Below are positions 1 to 8,812 of a stretch of DNA of 64,000 nucleotides, one piece after another; the first letter of the stretch is position 1, and the number at the start of each line of letters is the position of its first letter. The stretch is from contig NZ_MKQR01000023.1 of the NCBI RefSeq assembly GCF_001940455.1, forward strand, positions 1 through 64,000, in the 5' to 3' direction. This DNA is from Actinokineospora bangkokensis. GTDB taxonomy: Bacteria > Actinomycetota > Actinomycetes > Mycobacteriales > Pseudonocardiaceae. The position numbers were made by a program, and so were the translations under genes. Below the pieces are notes generated by a model. It was given only the letters and a program-made list of their open reading frames with translations. It did not search any database and was not told where the DNA came from.

Positions 1-136
1 GGTGGGGACAGGAGAGCGGGTGGTGGGTGGGGCGTGGACCCCTCGGTGGGGGGTGGGGGATGGGTGGTTAGCCTGGGGCTGCTCTTTCGGACTTGCGCGT
101 CGGGCGCTGACTTCTGGTATTCGGAGCTGAGACTCG

Positions 137-1384
137 GTGGTTGACGGTAGGGCTGGGCAGGCGGCGGTGGGGGGTGCTGGGCGGCCGCTGGGGGAGATCC
201 TGCCGTTGACCGGGGTGCGGATCGTGGCGGCGATGTGGGTGGTGCTGTTCCACTTCCGGGGGAACCTGTGGGACGAGTACCCGGGGTTGAAGCCGGTGTT
301 CGACCCGGTGCTGCGGCACGGGGACCTGGGGGTCGACCTCTTCTTCGCGCTGTCGGGGTTCGTGCTGGCGTTGAACTACCTGGACCGGATGGGGGACGGG
401 CTCAGCAGGCGGGCGACGGCTCGGTTCCTGTGGGCGCGGTTGGCCCGGGTGTGGCCGGTGTACGCGGTCACGCTGCTGGTGGCGGCCGGGTGGCACGGGG
501 TGCTGATGATGCGGGACCTGCCGGACCCGGTGGTGCCGGACGAGTACACCGTGCTGAGCTTCCTGCGGCAGGTGTTCATGGTCGTCATGTGGACGGAGCC
601 GGACAACGACCGGGTGGCGTGGAACGGGCCGTCGTGGTCGATCAGCGCTGAGTGGTTGGTCTACCTGCTGTTCCCCGTCATCGTGCTGCTGCTCGTGCGG
701 TTGGGGTGGGTGCTGCGGGTGCGGGGGCTGCTGTTCCTGGGGGCCGTCGTGGTGCTGCCCGCGGCGATGATGGCGGCGTTCACCGGCAACATGTACTCGC
801 CGTACCTGTGGGTGCTGCGGCTGCTGGGGGCGTTCGTCGGCGGGGGCATCGCGTGCCTGGCGTTCCGGCGGATCGCGCAGACGCGGCGCAACGACGTGGC
901 CTCGGGGTGGGCGGCCTGGGTGCTGCTGGTGCTCATCGTCGGTTCGCTGTACGCGACCGAGTGGGTGGGCAGCGCCTACTTGATCGCCACCTTCCTGTTC
1001 TCGCCGTTCCTCATCGCCATCTCGGTGTCCACCAGGGGGCTGTCGCGGGTGTTCTCCACCCGGGCGTTCGTCCTCGGGGGGCACATCTCCTACAGCGCCT
1101 ACCTGGTGCACATGCTGCTCATCGAGCCGATCTGGTGGGCGCAGATGATGTGGCCGCAGACCTTCGCACCGCACTCCGCGCTGCTGCGCGCGTGCTTCCT
1201 GGCCGTGCCCTTCGTCGTGCTGCTCGTCGCCTACGCGATGTGGCGGTGGGTGGAGGAGCCCAGCCGGAAGGTCATGCGCGCGATGACCAAGCGGCCCCTG
1301 CCGCGCACCCCCGACGCCCCGGCCCCCCTGCACACCGGACCCGTTCCCACCGAGGAGCGGCAGGTGGTGCGGGAACCGGCCTGA
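137..1384 (+). CDS. Acyltransferase 3 family membrane protein
   Basis: A 415-aa integral membrane protein of the acyltransferase-3 (OafA/OatA-like) family, whose members O-acylate surface polysaccharides or peptidoglycan. The N-terminal signature LTGVRIVAAMWVVLFHF contains the family's conserved R and H. It is followed by DLFFALSGFVLAL, about ten hydrophobic segments and WVEEPSRK near the C-terminus. The last 40 residues are proline-rich and probably cytoplasmic. The start is GTG with no strong ribosome site; a weak TTGCGC/TGGTAT promoter (93-120) precedes it. It opens a co-directional block with a DUF6541 protein and two glycosyltransferases, so the acceptor is probably a cell-surface glycan. 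The substrate is not determined. Confidence 0.88.
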   Translation: MVDGRAGQAAVGGAGRPLGEILPLTGVRIVAAMWVVLFHFRGNLWDEYPGLKPVFDPVLRHGDLGVDLFFALSGFVLALNYLDRMGDGLSRRATARFLWARLARVWPVYAVTLLVAAGWHGVLMMRDLPDPVVPDEYTVLSFLRQVFMVVMWTEPDNDRVAWNGPSWSISAEWLVYLLFPVIVLLLVRLGWVLRVRGLLFLGAVVVLPAAMMAAFTGNMYSPYLWVLRLLGAFVGGGIACLAFRRIAQTRRNDVASGWAAWVLLVLIVGSLYATEWVGSAYLIATFLFSPFLIAISVSTRGLSRVFSTRAFVLGGHISYSAYLVHMLLIEPIWWAQMMWPQTFAPHSALLRACFLAVPFVVLLVAYAMWRWVEEPSRKVMRAMTKRPLPRTPDAPAPLHTGPVPTEERQVVREPA

Positions 1385-1450
1385 CCCGGCCCGCAACGGA
1401 CAACGGCGGGCCCCGTCCTGGGGGCGGGCGCGCCGGGAGGACAAGAAGCC

Positions 1451-3403
1451 ATGACCGCAACGCACCTGCTCGGGATCGGGTCGCTCGCCCTGGTCCTGCT
1501 CGTGCCCGGCCTGCTCGTCGGCGTCGCCGCCGGGCTGCGCGGGTGGGTGCTGCTCGGCGCAGCGCCCGTGCTCACCTACGGCGTCGTCAGCGTGTTCGCG
1601 CCCTACTTCCCCGGGCTGCTGCCCCGGTGGTCGGTGTGGGCGCTGCTGCTGTCGGCCGCCATCACCGCCGCCGTGGTGGGGGTGGTCCGGTTCGTCGCCC
1701 AGCGCTGGCTCGGGCGGTTCCAGGAACCGTTCACCATGCCGTCCCGGTGGAGCTGGTACCACCACGCGGGCGTCGTGCTGGCCATCGGCGTGGCCGCGGG
1801 CGTCGGCCTGCTGGTCACCTACCGGGCGACGGCGGGTTTCACGGGGGTGCACCAGTTCTGGGACGCGATGTTCCACGCGAACGCCACCCGGTACATCTCC
1901 GACACCGGGCAGTCCGCGCCGATCGCCCTGCGCATCATCAACGCCCCGGACAACCCGGACTTCTACTACCCGAACACCTACCACGTGCTGCTCGCCACGG
2001 CGGTGCAGATGTCCGGGCTGGCCATCCCCGACGCCATGAACATCGGCGGCGGCGCCCTCGCGGGCAGCCTGGCCCTGGGCGTGGCCGCCCTGGTCCGGGT
2101 CACCAGCGGCCGCCCCGCCGTCGCGGGCGCGTCCGCCCTGGTGTCCTGCGCGGTGGGGGCCTTCCCCGCGGGCCTGCAGTACTTCGGCCCGCTGTGGCCC
2201 TTCGCCGCGGGCATCGTCGTCATCCCCGCCTTCCTGGCGCTGTTCACCACCGCCGTGCGCTGCCGCCAGGTCGGCGTGCTGGTCGCCACCGCGGTCGGCG
2301 CCATGGGCCTGTCCGCGCTGCACCCCAGCGCCGCGCTCGCCGCGGGCGTCTACGGCGGCGGGTGGCTGCTGTTCCGCTGGGTGGGGGCGCGCAAGGTGCC
2401 GCTGCGGGAGGTCGGGGCGCTGGCCGTCATGGGCGTGGTCGCGGCGGTGTTCGTCGTGCCGCAGTTCCTCGCCGCCACCGCCACCGCGGGCAACGCCACC
2501 GTGTCCTGGCCGCTGATCTCGGTCCCCGGCCAGGCGTTCGGCTCGATCATGCTGCTCAACTCCGACACCCCGTACCCGCAGTGGTGGCTGGTGGTGCCGC
2601 TGGTGGTCGGGCTGTTCGCGGTGCGGCGGATGGACGGGCTGCGCTGGCTGCTGCTCGGCGGCGGCTTCTTCGTCGCGCTGTTCGTCCTCGCCGCCAGCTA
2701 CAAGGGCTTCCTCGTCCGGCTGCTGACGAACCCGTGGTGGAACGACACCTGGCGCTTCGCCGGGCTCGTCGCCATCGCCCAGGTCGTCGTCATCGGCTTC
2801 GGCCTGGTCGTCATCCGCGACAAGGTCGTCGAGTGGGCGGGCCGGGCGCGCGCCGGGCTCGCGGACTCGCGCGGGGTCAAGCTCGGCACCCTCGCCGCCG
2901 TCGTCCTGCTGCTCGTGGTGGGCACCGGCGGCCTCTACCGCGACCTCAACCGCTGGGTCATCACCCGCGCGTACGGCGACGGCCCCACGGTCAGCGCCAA
3001 GGAGCGCGAGGCCATGGACAAGCTGCGCGAGCTGGTGCGCCCGGGTGAGCTGGTGATGAACGACCCGCAGGACGGCTCGCCGTGGATGTGGGCGCTCGAC
3101 GGGGTGCAGCCGGTGTTCGGCCACGCGGTCATCCCCTCCGCCGACTACAAGGTCATCGGGCCGGACCGGGTGCGGCTGTTTGAGCACTTCGACGAACTCG
3201 ACGATGACAGCGCCGTCGACGCCATCATCCGCAAGAACCGGATCGCCTACGCCTACATCGGCAACGGGTTCGCCAGCCCGTCGAGCAAGCGGGCGCTGGG
3301 CATGGACGCCCTGGACTCCGCGCGCTCGCTCAAGCTGGTGTACGAGAACCCCGACGCGCGCATCTACCAGGTGGTCCTGCCGGGCGGCGCCACCCCGGGG
3401 TGA
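1451..3403 (+). CDS. DUF6541-type polytopic membrane protein, putative GT-C-like
   Basis: A 650-aa protein with about 12-14 hydrophobic helices through residue 500 and an extracytoplasmic C-terminal domain. The region around FWDAMFHANATRYI and NPDFYYPNTYH matches the actinobacterial DUF6541 family as I remember it. That family resembles lipid-linked-sugar GT-C transferases in layout but has no assigned reaction. ATG start with an AGGA-type ribosome site (gggaggacaag, 1435-1445). It lies between an acyltransferase and a GT4 glycosyltransferase, consistent with a role in assembling or modifying a surface polysaccharide. The family match is from memory of motifs; the function is inference. Confidence 0.8.
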   Translation: MTATHLLGIGSLALVLLVPGLLVGVAAGLRGWVLLGAAPVLTYGVVSVFAPYFPGLLPRWSVWALLLSAAITAAVVGVVRFVAQRWLGRFQEPFTMPSRWSWYHHAGVVLAIGVAAGVGLLVTYRATAGFTGVHQFWDAMFHANATRYISDTGQSAPIALRIINAPDNPDFYYPNTYHVLLATAVQMSGLAIPDAMNIGGGALAGSLALGVAALVRVTSGRPAVAGASALVSCAVGAFPAGLQYFGPLWPFAAGIVVIPAFLALFTTAVRCRQVGVLVATAVGAMGLSALHPSAALAAGVYGGGWLLFRWVGARKVPLREVGALAVMGVVAAVFVVPQFLAATATAGNATVSWPLISVPGQAFGSIMLLNSDTPYPQWWLVVPLVVGLFAVRRMDGLRWLLLGGGFFVALFVLAASYKGFLVRLLTNPWWNDTWRFAGLVAIAQVVVIGFGLVVIRDKVVEWAGRARAGLADSRGVKLGTLAAVVLLLVVGTGGLYRDLNRWVITRAYGDGPTVSAKEREAMDKLRELVRPGELVMNDPQDGSPWMWALDGVQPVFGHAVIPSADYKVIGPDRVRLFEHFDELDDDSAVDAIIRKNRIAYAYIGNGFASPSSKRALGMDALDSARSLKLVYENPDARIYQVVLPGGATPG

Positions 3404-3498
3404 CGGGGTGTCACGCCGCCGGAACCCGCGGGAGCCGCGCGGGTAGCATCGTCTCGCCAGGCTCCCGCGGCGAGCGCCACACGACCCCCTCGAGAGAC

Positions 3499-5139
3499 GT
3501 GACCACCAAGCGCGAGAACCCCAACGCAAGCCCGACCGTCGAGCTGCTGGACGAGAGCGGGGTCGGGCTCACCGGTGACGGCCTGCTCGACGACCGGGAG
3601 AAGGCCCTCGTGCTCGGCGCGGCCAACTTCCACGCCCTCACCCGCCCCGGCCGGACCTTCCGGCTGACGGTGCTGCGCGGCCCCCAGGGCACCCTGCCGT
3701 CGCTGACCGACGAGCAGACCGTGCAGATCGAGTGGGAGGACGACCGCGAGGTCGTCGGGTCGGTCGTGTTCCGCAGCCTGGTGCACACCACCTCCACCGA
3801 GGTCGACTCCGACGGCCTGGTCGACCTGGTGGTGGACGTGGGCGGGTCGGAGCAGACCGCCTCGGCCTACCACCAGCTGCCCGGCCTCAGGGGCGCCCTG
3901 CGCCGCGCGGTGCGCTTCACCGTGCCGGTGCAGTTCGACGCCCTGCGCCAGTACCGCACCGACCTGGTCGAGAAGAAGTACCGGGCGCGCGACCTGCCCC
4001 GCAAGGCGGGCGTGCGCATCGACCGGGGCGCGCGCGCGGTGGACACCGGCAAGGTGCCCGCGGTCGTGTTCGGCATCCACTGGCTGGAGCTGGGCGGGGC
4101 CGAGCGCTGGGCGCTGGAGACGGTGCAGCTGGCCAAGGACGCGGGCCTGACCCCGATCGTGATCACCGACCGGCCCTCGGGCCACCCGTGGATCACCCGG
4201 CCGGAGCTGGAGGGGGCGGTGGTCGTGCCGCTGACCCACCCGCTGCTGCCCGACAGCGAGGCCGCGCTGCTCAACGGCGTGATGACCGCCTTCGACGTGC
4301 GCGGCGTGCACGTGCACCACTGCACCTGGCTCTACCAGCGGCTGCCCTGGCTCAAGGCGATCCGCCCGGACATCCCCGTGGTGGACTCGCTGCACATCCT
4401 GGAGTGGCGCACCGGCGGCTTCGTCGACATCTCCGTGCGGGTGTCCAACGTCGTCGACCAGCACCACGTCATCTCCCCGCAGCTGCGCGACTACCTCATC
4501 GGCAAGCAGCGGGTCCCGGCCGAGAAGGTCGCCCTGGCGACCCTGGCCAACCTCACCGCGGACAAGCAGGTGCGGCGGCGCCCCGAGCGCGGCGACGCAC
4601 CCTTCACCGTGGCGTTCGTCGGCCGCTTCACGCAGCAGAAGCGGCCGTACCTGTTCCTCAAGCTCGCGGCCGAGCTCAAGGCCAACGCCCCCGGCGCCGT
4701 CCGGTTCATCATGCACGGCGACGGCGAGCTGGCGGGCGAGGTGCACGGCCTGCGCGCCCGCCTGGGCCTGGCCGAGGCGCTGGAGCTGCGCGGCCCCGAC
4801 CGCCCGGTGGCCGACACCCTCGCCGAGGCCGACGTCCTGGTCATCTCCTCCGACAACGAGGGGTTGACGCTGACCTCGTTCGAGGCCTCCGCCGCGGGCA
4901 TCCCGGTGGTCTCCAGCGACGTCGGCTCGCAGGCCTCGCTCATCGCCGACGAGCTGCTGTGCCCGCGCCACCCCTACCCGTTCATCCGCACGGCCGCCGA
5001 CCGCATCGCGGCCATGATGGACTCGCCCGAGCTCAGGGAGCGGTGGTTGGCCGAGCAGCGGGCCAAGTCCGCCGCCTTCGCCACCCTCCCCGACGCCCGC
5101 GCGTGGGTCCGCGACCTCTACCGAGGATGGAACTCGTGA
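3499..5139 (+). CDS. Glycosyltransferase family 4-like (GT-B fold)
   Basis: About 546 aa. Residues 1-175 form an uncharacterised N-terminal region. The rest is a GT-B glycosyltransferase: HWLELGGAERWALE resembles the Rossmann-like acceptor half, GRFTQQKRP opens the donor half, and SSDNEGLTLTSFEASA is the nucleotide-sugar-binding EGLxxTxxEA motif. A reading frame continues upstream to 3400, but GTG 3499 is preferred because GAGAG lies just upstream and the preceding residues overlap the previous gene. It overlaps the next gene by 4 nt (GTGA), so the two are translationally coupled. A galactan or related wall polymer is a plausible product; the donor sugar is unknown. Confidence 0.88.
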   Translation: MTTKRENPNASPTVELLDESGVGLTGDGLLDDREKALVLGAANFHALTRPGRTFRLTVLRGPQGTLPSLTDEQTVQIEWEDDREVVGSVVFRSLVHTTSTEVDSDGLVDLVVDVGGSEQTASAYHQLPGLRGALRRAVRFTVPVQFDALRQYRTDLVEKKYRARDLPRKAGVRIDRGARAVDTGKVPAVVFGIHWLELGGAERWALETVQLAKDAGLTPIVITDRPSGHPWITRPELEGAVVVPLTHPLLPDSEAALLNGVMTAFDVRGVHVHHCTWLYQRLPWLKAIRPDIPVVDSLHILEWRTGGFVDISVRVSNVVDQHHVISPQLRDYLIGKQRVPAEKVALATLANLTADKQVRRRPERGDAPFTVAFVGRFTQQKRPYLFLKLAAELKANAPGAVRFIMHGDGELAGEVHGLRARLGLAEALELRGPDRPVADTLAEADVLVISSDNEGLTLTSFEASAAGIPVVSSDVGSQASLIADELLCPRHPYPFIRTAADRIAAMMDSPELRERWLAEQRAKSAAFATLPDARAWVRDLYRGWNS

Positions 5140-6041
5140 CCACTGCCGTAGCCGCCGTCATCGTCACCTACAACCGCAAGGCCAAGCTGCCGACGGTGCT
5201 GGACAACGTCCTGGCCCAGAGCATGGCCCCGCAGTGGGTGGTGGTGGTCGACAACGCCTCCACCGACGGCACCGCGGAGGTCGTCGCCGAGTACGCGGCC
5301 AAGGACGACCGGGTCGTGGTGGTCTCGCTGGGCGAGAACACCGGCGGCGCGGGCGGCTTCGCCACCGGCATGGCCCGCGGCTACGAGCTCGGCGCCGACT
5401 TCGTCTGGATCATGGACGACGACTGCTACCCGGACGAGCACGCCCTGCAGGAGCTGGTCACCGGGCACGCCAAGGCCGAGCAGAACCTGGGCACCCAGAT
5501 CCCCTACGCCTGCTCGCTGGTCAAGTTCATCGACGGCACCATCTGCGAGATGAACAACCCGGGCACCACCTGGGACTGGGGCAGGCTCATCTCCCAGGGC
5601 CAGCAGGCCGTGCTGGTCACCCACTGCTCGTTCGTGTCGGTGCTGTTCCCCCGCTGGGTGCTCACCCGGCACGGGCTGCCGCTGCGCGAGTACTTCATCT
5701 GGTTCGACGACCAGGAGTACACGCTGCGCGTCACCAAGGACGCCCCCGGTGTGCAGGTGCTGACCAGCGTCGCCGTGCACGACATGGGCGTCAACCGCGG
5801 CGTCAACTTCGGCGACGTCACCGCGCAGAACATCTGGAAGTTCGAGTACGGCGCGCGCAACGAGGCGTCGTACCGGCTGCACCGGGAGAACCCGGTCTCG
5901 TTCGTGAAGTTCGTGCTCCGGCTCGTCCAGGGCCTGCGCGGCGGGCGGGTGGCCTGGCCGCTGCGCGTGCGCCTGCTCAAGAAGGTCGTCGAGAGCGTCC
6001 GCTTCAACCCCCAGCCGGAGTACCCGCGCTCGGTGCTGTGA
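5136..6041 (+). CDS. Glycosyltransferase family 2 (GlfT1/rhamnosyltransferase-like)
   Basis: A 301-aa GT-A glycosyltransferase with no membrane segment. VAAVIVTYNR opens the fold, VVDNASTDGT follows, NTGGAGGFATGM is the pattern of GlfT1/WbbL-type enzymes, and MDDDCYPD (about 93-100) holds the metal-binding DDD. GTG 5136 is chosen over ATG 5127 because GAGGA sits 8-9 nt before it and it overlaps the upstream TGA. It is a distant paralogue of the GT2 gene at 18293-19186, sharing GGAGGF and DDD. It probably adds a sugar to a lipid-linked wall precursor; the sugar cannot be read from sequence. Confidence 0.88.
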   Translation: MTTAVAAVIVTYNRKAKLPTVLDNVLAQSMAPQWVVVVDNASTDGTAEVVAEYAAKDDRVVVVSLGENTGGAGGFATGMARGYELGADFVWIMDDDCYPDEHALQELVTGHAKAEQNLGTQIPYACSLVKFIDGTICEMNNPGTTWDWGRLISQGQQAVLVTHCSFVSVLFPRWVLTRHGLPLREYFIWFDDQEYTLRVTKDAPGVQVLTSVAVHDMGVNRGVNFGDVTAQNIWKFEYGARNEASYRLHRENPVSFVKFVLRLVQGLRGGRVAWPLRVRLLKKVVESVRFNPQPEYPRSVL

Positions 6042-6076
6042 TATTTCCTCCCGCCGCCCGCCCCCTCGCCCCGCCC

Positions 6077-6240
6077 GGCATCGTCCCCGGCTTGAGGGGG
6101 CGGGTGCGGTGGAGGGGGGAGGGGCGAGGTCGTCCCCGACTTCGTGGGAGAGGCGCTGGCATCGTCCCCGGCCTGGTGGGGGAGGGGGGTGCCCGGCTCG
6201 CGAGGGGGGAGAGGTTGGATCATCCTCTGCCTGGCGAGGA
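6077..6240. repeat. Four diverged copies of a CATCGTCCCCGGC-type repeat
   Basis: The spacer after the GT2 gene holds four related segments at 6077-6100, 6128-6150, 6158-6183 and 6217-6240. Each has a (C/G)TCGTCCCCG-like core followed by a G-rich tail. Copies 1 and 3 share GGCATCGTCCCCGGC exactly; copy 4 is the most diverged. No open frame uses them. Purpose unknown. Confidence 0.6.
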
Positions 6241-6270
6241 GGCTTGCGGGGTTCTCGACCTGAACAGCAC

Positions 6271-6304
6271 GAAGGCCCGCCACCCGGAGGGGTGGCGGGC
6301 CTTC
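6271..6304. terminator. Perfect 15-bp hairpin between convergent genes
   Basis: GAAGGCCCGCCACCC pairs perfectly with its complement across a GGAG loop. It lies just beyond the stop of the cold-shock gene and downstream of the GT2 gene, so it can terminate both strands. There is no U-tract, as is common in high-GC actinobacteria. Confidence 0.85.
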
Positions 6305-6319
6305 GGCGTCAGGCCTGGA

Positions 6320-6523
6320 TCAGATGGCCAGGACCTTGGAGGCCTGCGGGCCCTTCTGGCCCTGCGTGACCTCGAACTCCACGCGCTGGTTCTCCTCCAG
6401 GCTGCGGAAGCCGTTGCCCTGGATCTCCGAGTAGTGGACGAAGATGTCCGAGGAGCCGTCGTCCGGCTGGATGAAGCCGTAGCCCTTCTCGGAGTTGAAC
6501 CACTTGACTGTGCCCTGTGCCAC
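6320..6523 (-). CDS. Cold-shock protein (CspA family)
   Basis: A 67-aa single cold-shock domain with the RNA-binding motifs KGYGFI (RNP1) and DIFVHYS (RNP2), length typical of CspA. It binds single-stranded RNA and DNA and melts RNA structure. GTG 6523 gives AQGTVKWFN at the N-terminus, as in the family, and has a strong GAGGAG ribosome site; the longer frame upstream is not used. The roughly 250-bp spacer to the divergent gene at 6781 leaves room for the long 5' leader often seen in csp genes. Confidence 0.96.
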   Translation of the reverse strand: MAQGTVKWFNSEKGYGFIQPDDGSSDIFVHYSEIQGNGFRSLEENQRVEFEVTQGQKGPQASKVLAI

Positions 6524-6780
6524 GAAAATCTCCTCAACAGGTACCGCTGAAGCCCCAGGCGGTCGCCCGGGACCTGGTCGATTCCAGACGGCGACTTCTC
6601 CGGCGTGACCTGGAGGAAAACCGCGCGCCCGCAACGATCTCTTGCGAGCGTGAACTAGCACGTGCTCAAGAAAAGTTACGACCAGGGACAGTGAACCACA
6701 CCGCCCCGGGCGCGCGCACGTGTGAGGTCACACGGGACGCGGGGGTTGCGGGGGAGTTGCCGCTGGGAGACGCTTTCGGG

Positions 6781-7131
6781 GTGAGCGAGCTCGCCAGTGA
6801 GAAGACCATCGCACTCGACCTCGACGAAGCGGGTGTCTCCGTCGACCTCCCCCGTCCCGCCCACTCGGGCGACCAGGTCCAGGGCGTGCCCTACCGCCCG
6901 GTCGAGTTCCGCGACGACGACCTGCCCGCGGCCCTCGAACGCGCCGCGGCCTGGCTGCGCAGCACCCAGGAGTGGCTGGGGGAGCCGGTGGACGTCATCG
7001 CCATCCACCTCGACTACGACGACACCGAGGGCACCCCGTACTACGACGTCAAGCTGCTGTGCAACGAGGAGGACCTGGCGGGCGCGCCGATCGCCATCCG
7101 CGAGCAGCAGGCGGGCGGGGCCGCGGGCTAG
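6781..7131 (+). CDS. Conserved hypothetical protein, acidic
   Basis: A 116-aa soluble, acidic protein that I do not recognise. It has a helix-forming middle (DLPAALERAAAWLRSTQEWL) and a C-terminal segment LDYDDTEGTPYYDVKLLCN that looks like two strands. GTG 6781 is chosen because GGGAGA lies about 9 nt upstream and the frame before it lacks coding character. Its TAG overlaps the GTG of the PlsC-like gene by one base (TAGTG), so the pair is co-transcribed and perhaps coupled. Confidence 0.7.
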   Translation: MSELASEKTIALDLDEAGVSVDLPRPAHSGDQVQGVPYRPVEFRDDDLPAALERAAAWLRSTQEWLGEPVDVIAIHLDYDDTEGTPYYDVKLLCNEEDLAGAPIAIREQQAGGAAG

Positions 7132-7862
7132 TGGCCGAGATCGTCTACCCGCCGGTCATCGGGCTGGCGCGCACCCTGTTCCGGGTGATGGACTACCGCA
7201 TCGACGTCGCGGGCACCGAGCACATCCCGCGCACCGGTGGGGCGGTCATCGCCTGCAACCACGTCAGCTACCTGGACTTCATCTTCTGCGGCCTCGGCGC
7301 CCGGCCCGCCAAGCGGCTGGTGCGGTTCATGGCCAAGGAGTCCATCTTCCGCAACGCGGTGGCCGGGCCGCTCATGCGCGGCATGCACCACATCCCCGTC
7401 GACCGCTCGGCGGGCCAGGCCTCCTACGCCGAGGCCCTGGCCAAGCTGCGCGCGGGCGAGGTCGTGGGCATCTTCCCGGAGGCGACCATCAGCCGGTCGT
7501 TCACCGTCAAGGAGATCAAGTCCGGGGCGGCGCGGCTGGCCGCCGAGGCGGGCGTGCCGCTGGTGCCGATGGCGCTGTGGGGCACCCAGCGGCTGTGGAC
7601 CAAGGGCAGGCCGCGGGACATGGGCCTGCGGCACGTGCCGCTGTCGATCCTGGCCGGGGAGCCCATCGCGGTGCCCGCCGACGCCGACCTGGACGCGGTG
7701 ACCACCGACCTGCGGGCGCGCATGGCCGAGCTGCTGGACCGGCTGCAGAAGGGCTACCCCGACGCCGAGCCGGGCGCCTGGTGGCTGCCCGCGCACCTGG
7801 GCGGCACCGCGCCGACGCCGGAGGAGGCCGCGGAGCTGGACCGGCGCAAGCCCGAGGACTGA
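7131..7862 (+). CDS. PlsC-like 1-acylglycerol-3-phosphate acyltransferase
   Basis: A 243-aa LPLAT-family enzyme expected to transfer an acyl chain to lysophosphatidate at the inner membrane. The catalytic HX4D is HVSYLD (44-49), the glycerophosphate-binding block is FPEATIS (115-121, a variant of the usual PEGTRS), and VPLVPMALWG is the fourth conserved block. The N-terminus is hydrophobic and probably membrane-associated. It starts on a GTG overlapping the previous stop. Other lyso-lipid acceptors cannot be excluded because the EGTR glycine is replaced by alanine. Confidence 0.88.
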   Translation: MAEIVYPPVIGLARTLFRVMDYRIDVAGTEHIPRTGGAVIACNHVSYLDFIFCGLGARPAKRLVRFMAKESIFRNAVAGPLMRGMHHIPVDRSAGQASYAEALAKLRAGEVVGIFPEATISRSFTVKEIKSGAARLAAEAGVPLVPMALWGTQRLWTKGRPRDMGLRHVPLSILAGEPIAVPADADLDAVTTDLRARMAELLDRLQKGYPDAEPGAWWLPAHLGGTAPTPEEAAELDRRKPED

Positions 7863-7902
7863 CCGACCGGGTGCGGGGGCCGACCGGCCCCCGCACCACG
7901 GG

Positions 7903-8709
7903 TCAGAACCAGCGCTCCAGCACCAGCGCGACCCCGTCCTCGCCGTTGGTCGCCGTCACCTCGTCCGCGCACCCCTTGACCTCGGCGGACGCGTTGCCCA
8001 TGGCCACCCCGAGCCCGGCCCAGCGCAGCATCTCCACGTCGTTGTTCATGTCCCCGAACGCGACCACGCCCGCCGCGTCCACCCCGAGCAGGGTGGTGAC
8101 CTCGGCCAGGCCGGAGGCCTTGGTGACCCCCGCGGCGGAGATCTCGATCAGCCCGCTGTTGGTCGAGTAGGTGACGTCCACCGACTCGCCCACCAGCTCC
8201 CGGGCGGCCAGCGCCATCTCCGCGCTGGTCATCCCGCGGTGGCGCACCAGCAGCTTCGTCGCGGGCTCGCCCAGCACCTCCGCCCGCGGCAGGAACCGGC
8301 TCTCCTCGTCGCCCCACGGGTTGTGGTAGCCGTGCTCGGAGGCCAGCGCGCCCGCCGTCTCGTCGCCGAGCACCGGGCGCTCGGTGGCCACCTGCATGCC
8401 CGGCAGCACCTTCTCCAGCGCGTGCGCCACGTCGTGCAGCAGCAGCGGGTCGAGGGTGTGCGCGGAGACCAGCTCGCCGTCGCCGATGTGGTAGACCAGC
8501 GCGCCGTTCGCGCACACCGCGTAACCGGTCAGCTCCGCCGGGACGGCCACCGGCGGGATCCAGCGCGGCGGGCGGCCGGTCACCAGCACCAGCTCCACCC
8601 CCGCCGCCCTGGCCCGGCGCAGCGCGGCCAGGGTGCGCTCGGTGAGCCGGTGGTGCGGGTCGATCAGGGTGCCGTCGACGTCGGAGGCGATGAGGCGGGG
8701 GGTGTCCAC
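7903..8709 (-). CDS. HAD-superfamily Cof-type phosphatase
   Basis: A 268-aa cytosolic hydrolase of HAD subfamily IIB. Motif I is SDVDGTLID with the nucleophile and acid Asp pair; LVLVTGRPP is motif II (Thr); GDMNNDVEML is motif IV binding Mg2+. Members dephosphorylate sugar phosphates and other small phosphates; the substrate is not predictable. GTG 8709 is taken as the start since motif I then begins at residue 8, the usual position. It is divergent from the LLM oxidoreductase gene, with about 100 bp between. Confidence 0.9.
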   Translation of the reverse strand: MDTPRLIASDVDGTLIDPHHRLTERTLAALRRARAAGVELVLVTGRPPRWIPPVAVPAELTGYAVCANGALVYHIGDGELVSAHTLDPLLLHDVAHALEKVLPGMQVATERPVLGDETAGALASEHGYHNPWGDEESRFLPRAEVLGEPATKLLVRHRGMTSAEMALAARELVGESVDVTYSTNSGLIEISAAGVTKASGLAEVTTLLGVDAAGVVAFGDMNNDVEMLRWAGLGVAMGNASAEVKGCADEVTATNGEDGVALVLERWF

Positions 8710-8799
8710 GCCGCCATCCTGCCCGCCGCGGGTGTGGCGGGCGCGCAACGGTCCGGGGTGGGCTTGGTTACCCGATCACGGCTTGCCCGTACTCCGGGG

Positions 8800-8805
8800 T
8801 AGGTT
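8800..8805 (+). promoter_or_regulatory. TAGGTT -10 hexamer, leaderless start
   Basis: TAGGTT ends 7 nt before GTG 8813 and no Shine-Dalgarno intervenes, so transcription probably begins at or next to the start codon. Confidence 0.5.
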
Positions 8806-8812
8806 CGGACGG

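Noticed and set aside
68..3529. A 1153-codon minus-strand open frame opposite the acyltransferase and DUF6541 genes
   Set aside because: It is a shadow created by high GC at third positions: the translation is His/Arg/Pro-rich low-complexity sequence with no family motif, while the plus strand carries two clear membrane proteins.
6077..6240. CRISPR-like array
   Set aside because: Four copies with irregular spacing (about 30-60 bp) and strong divergence; no cas genes nearby.
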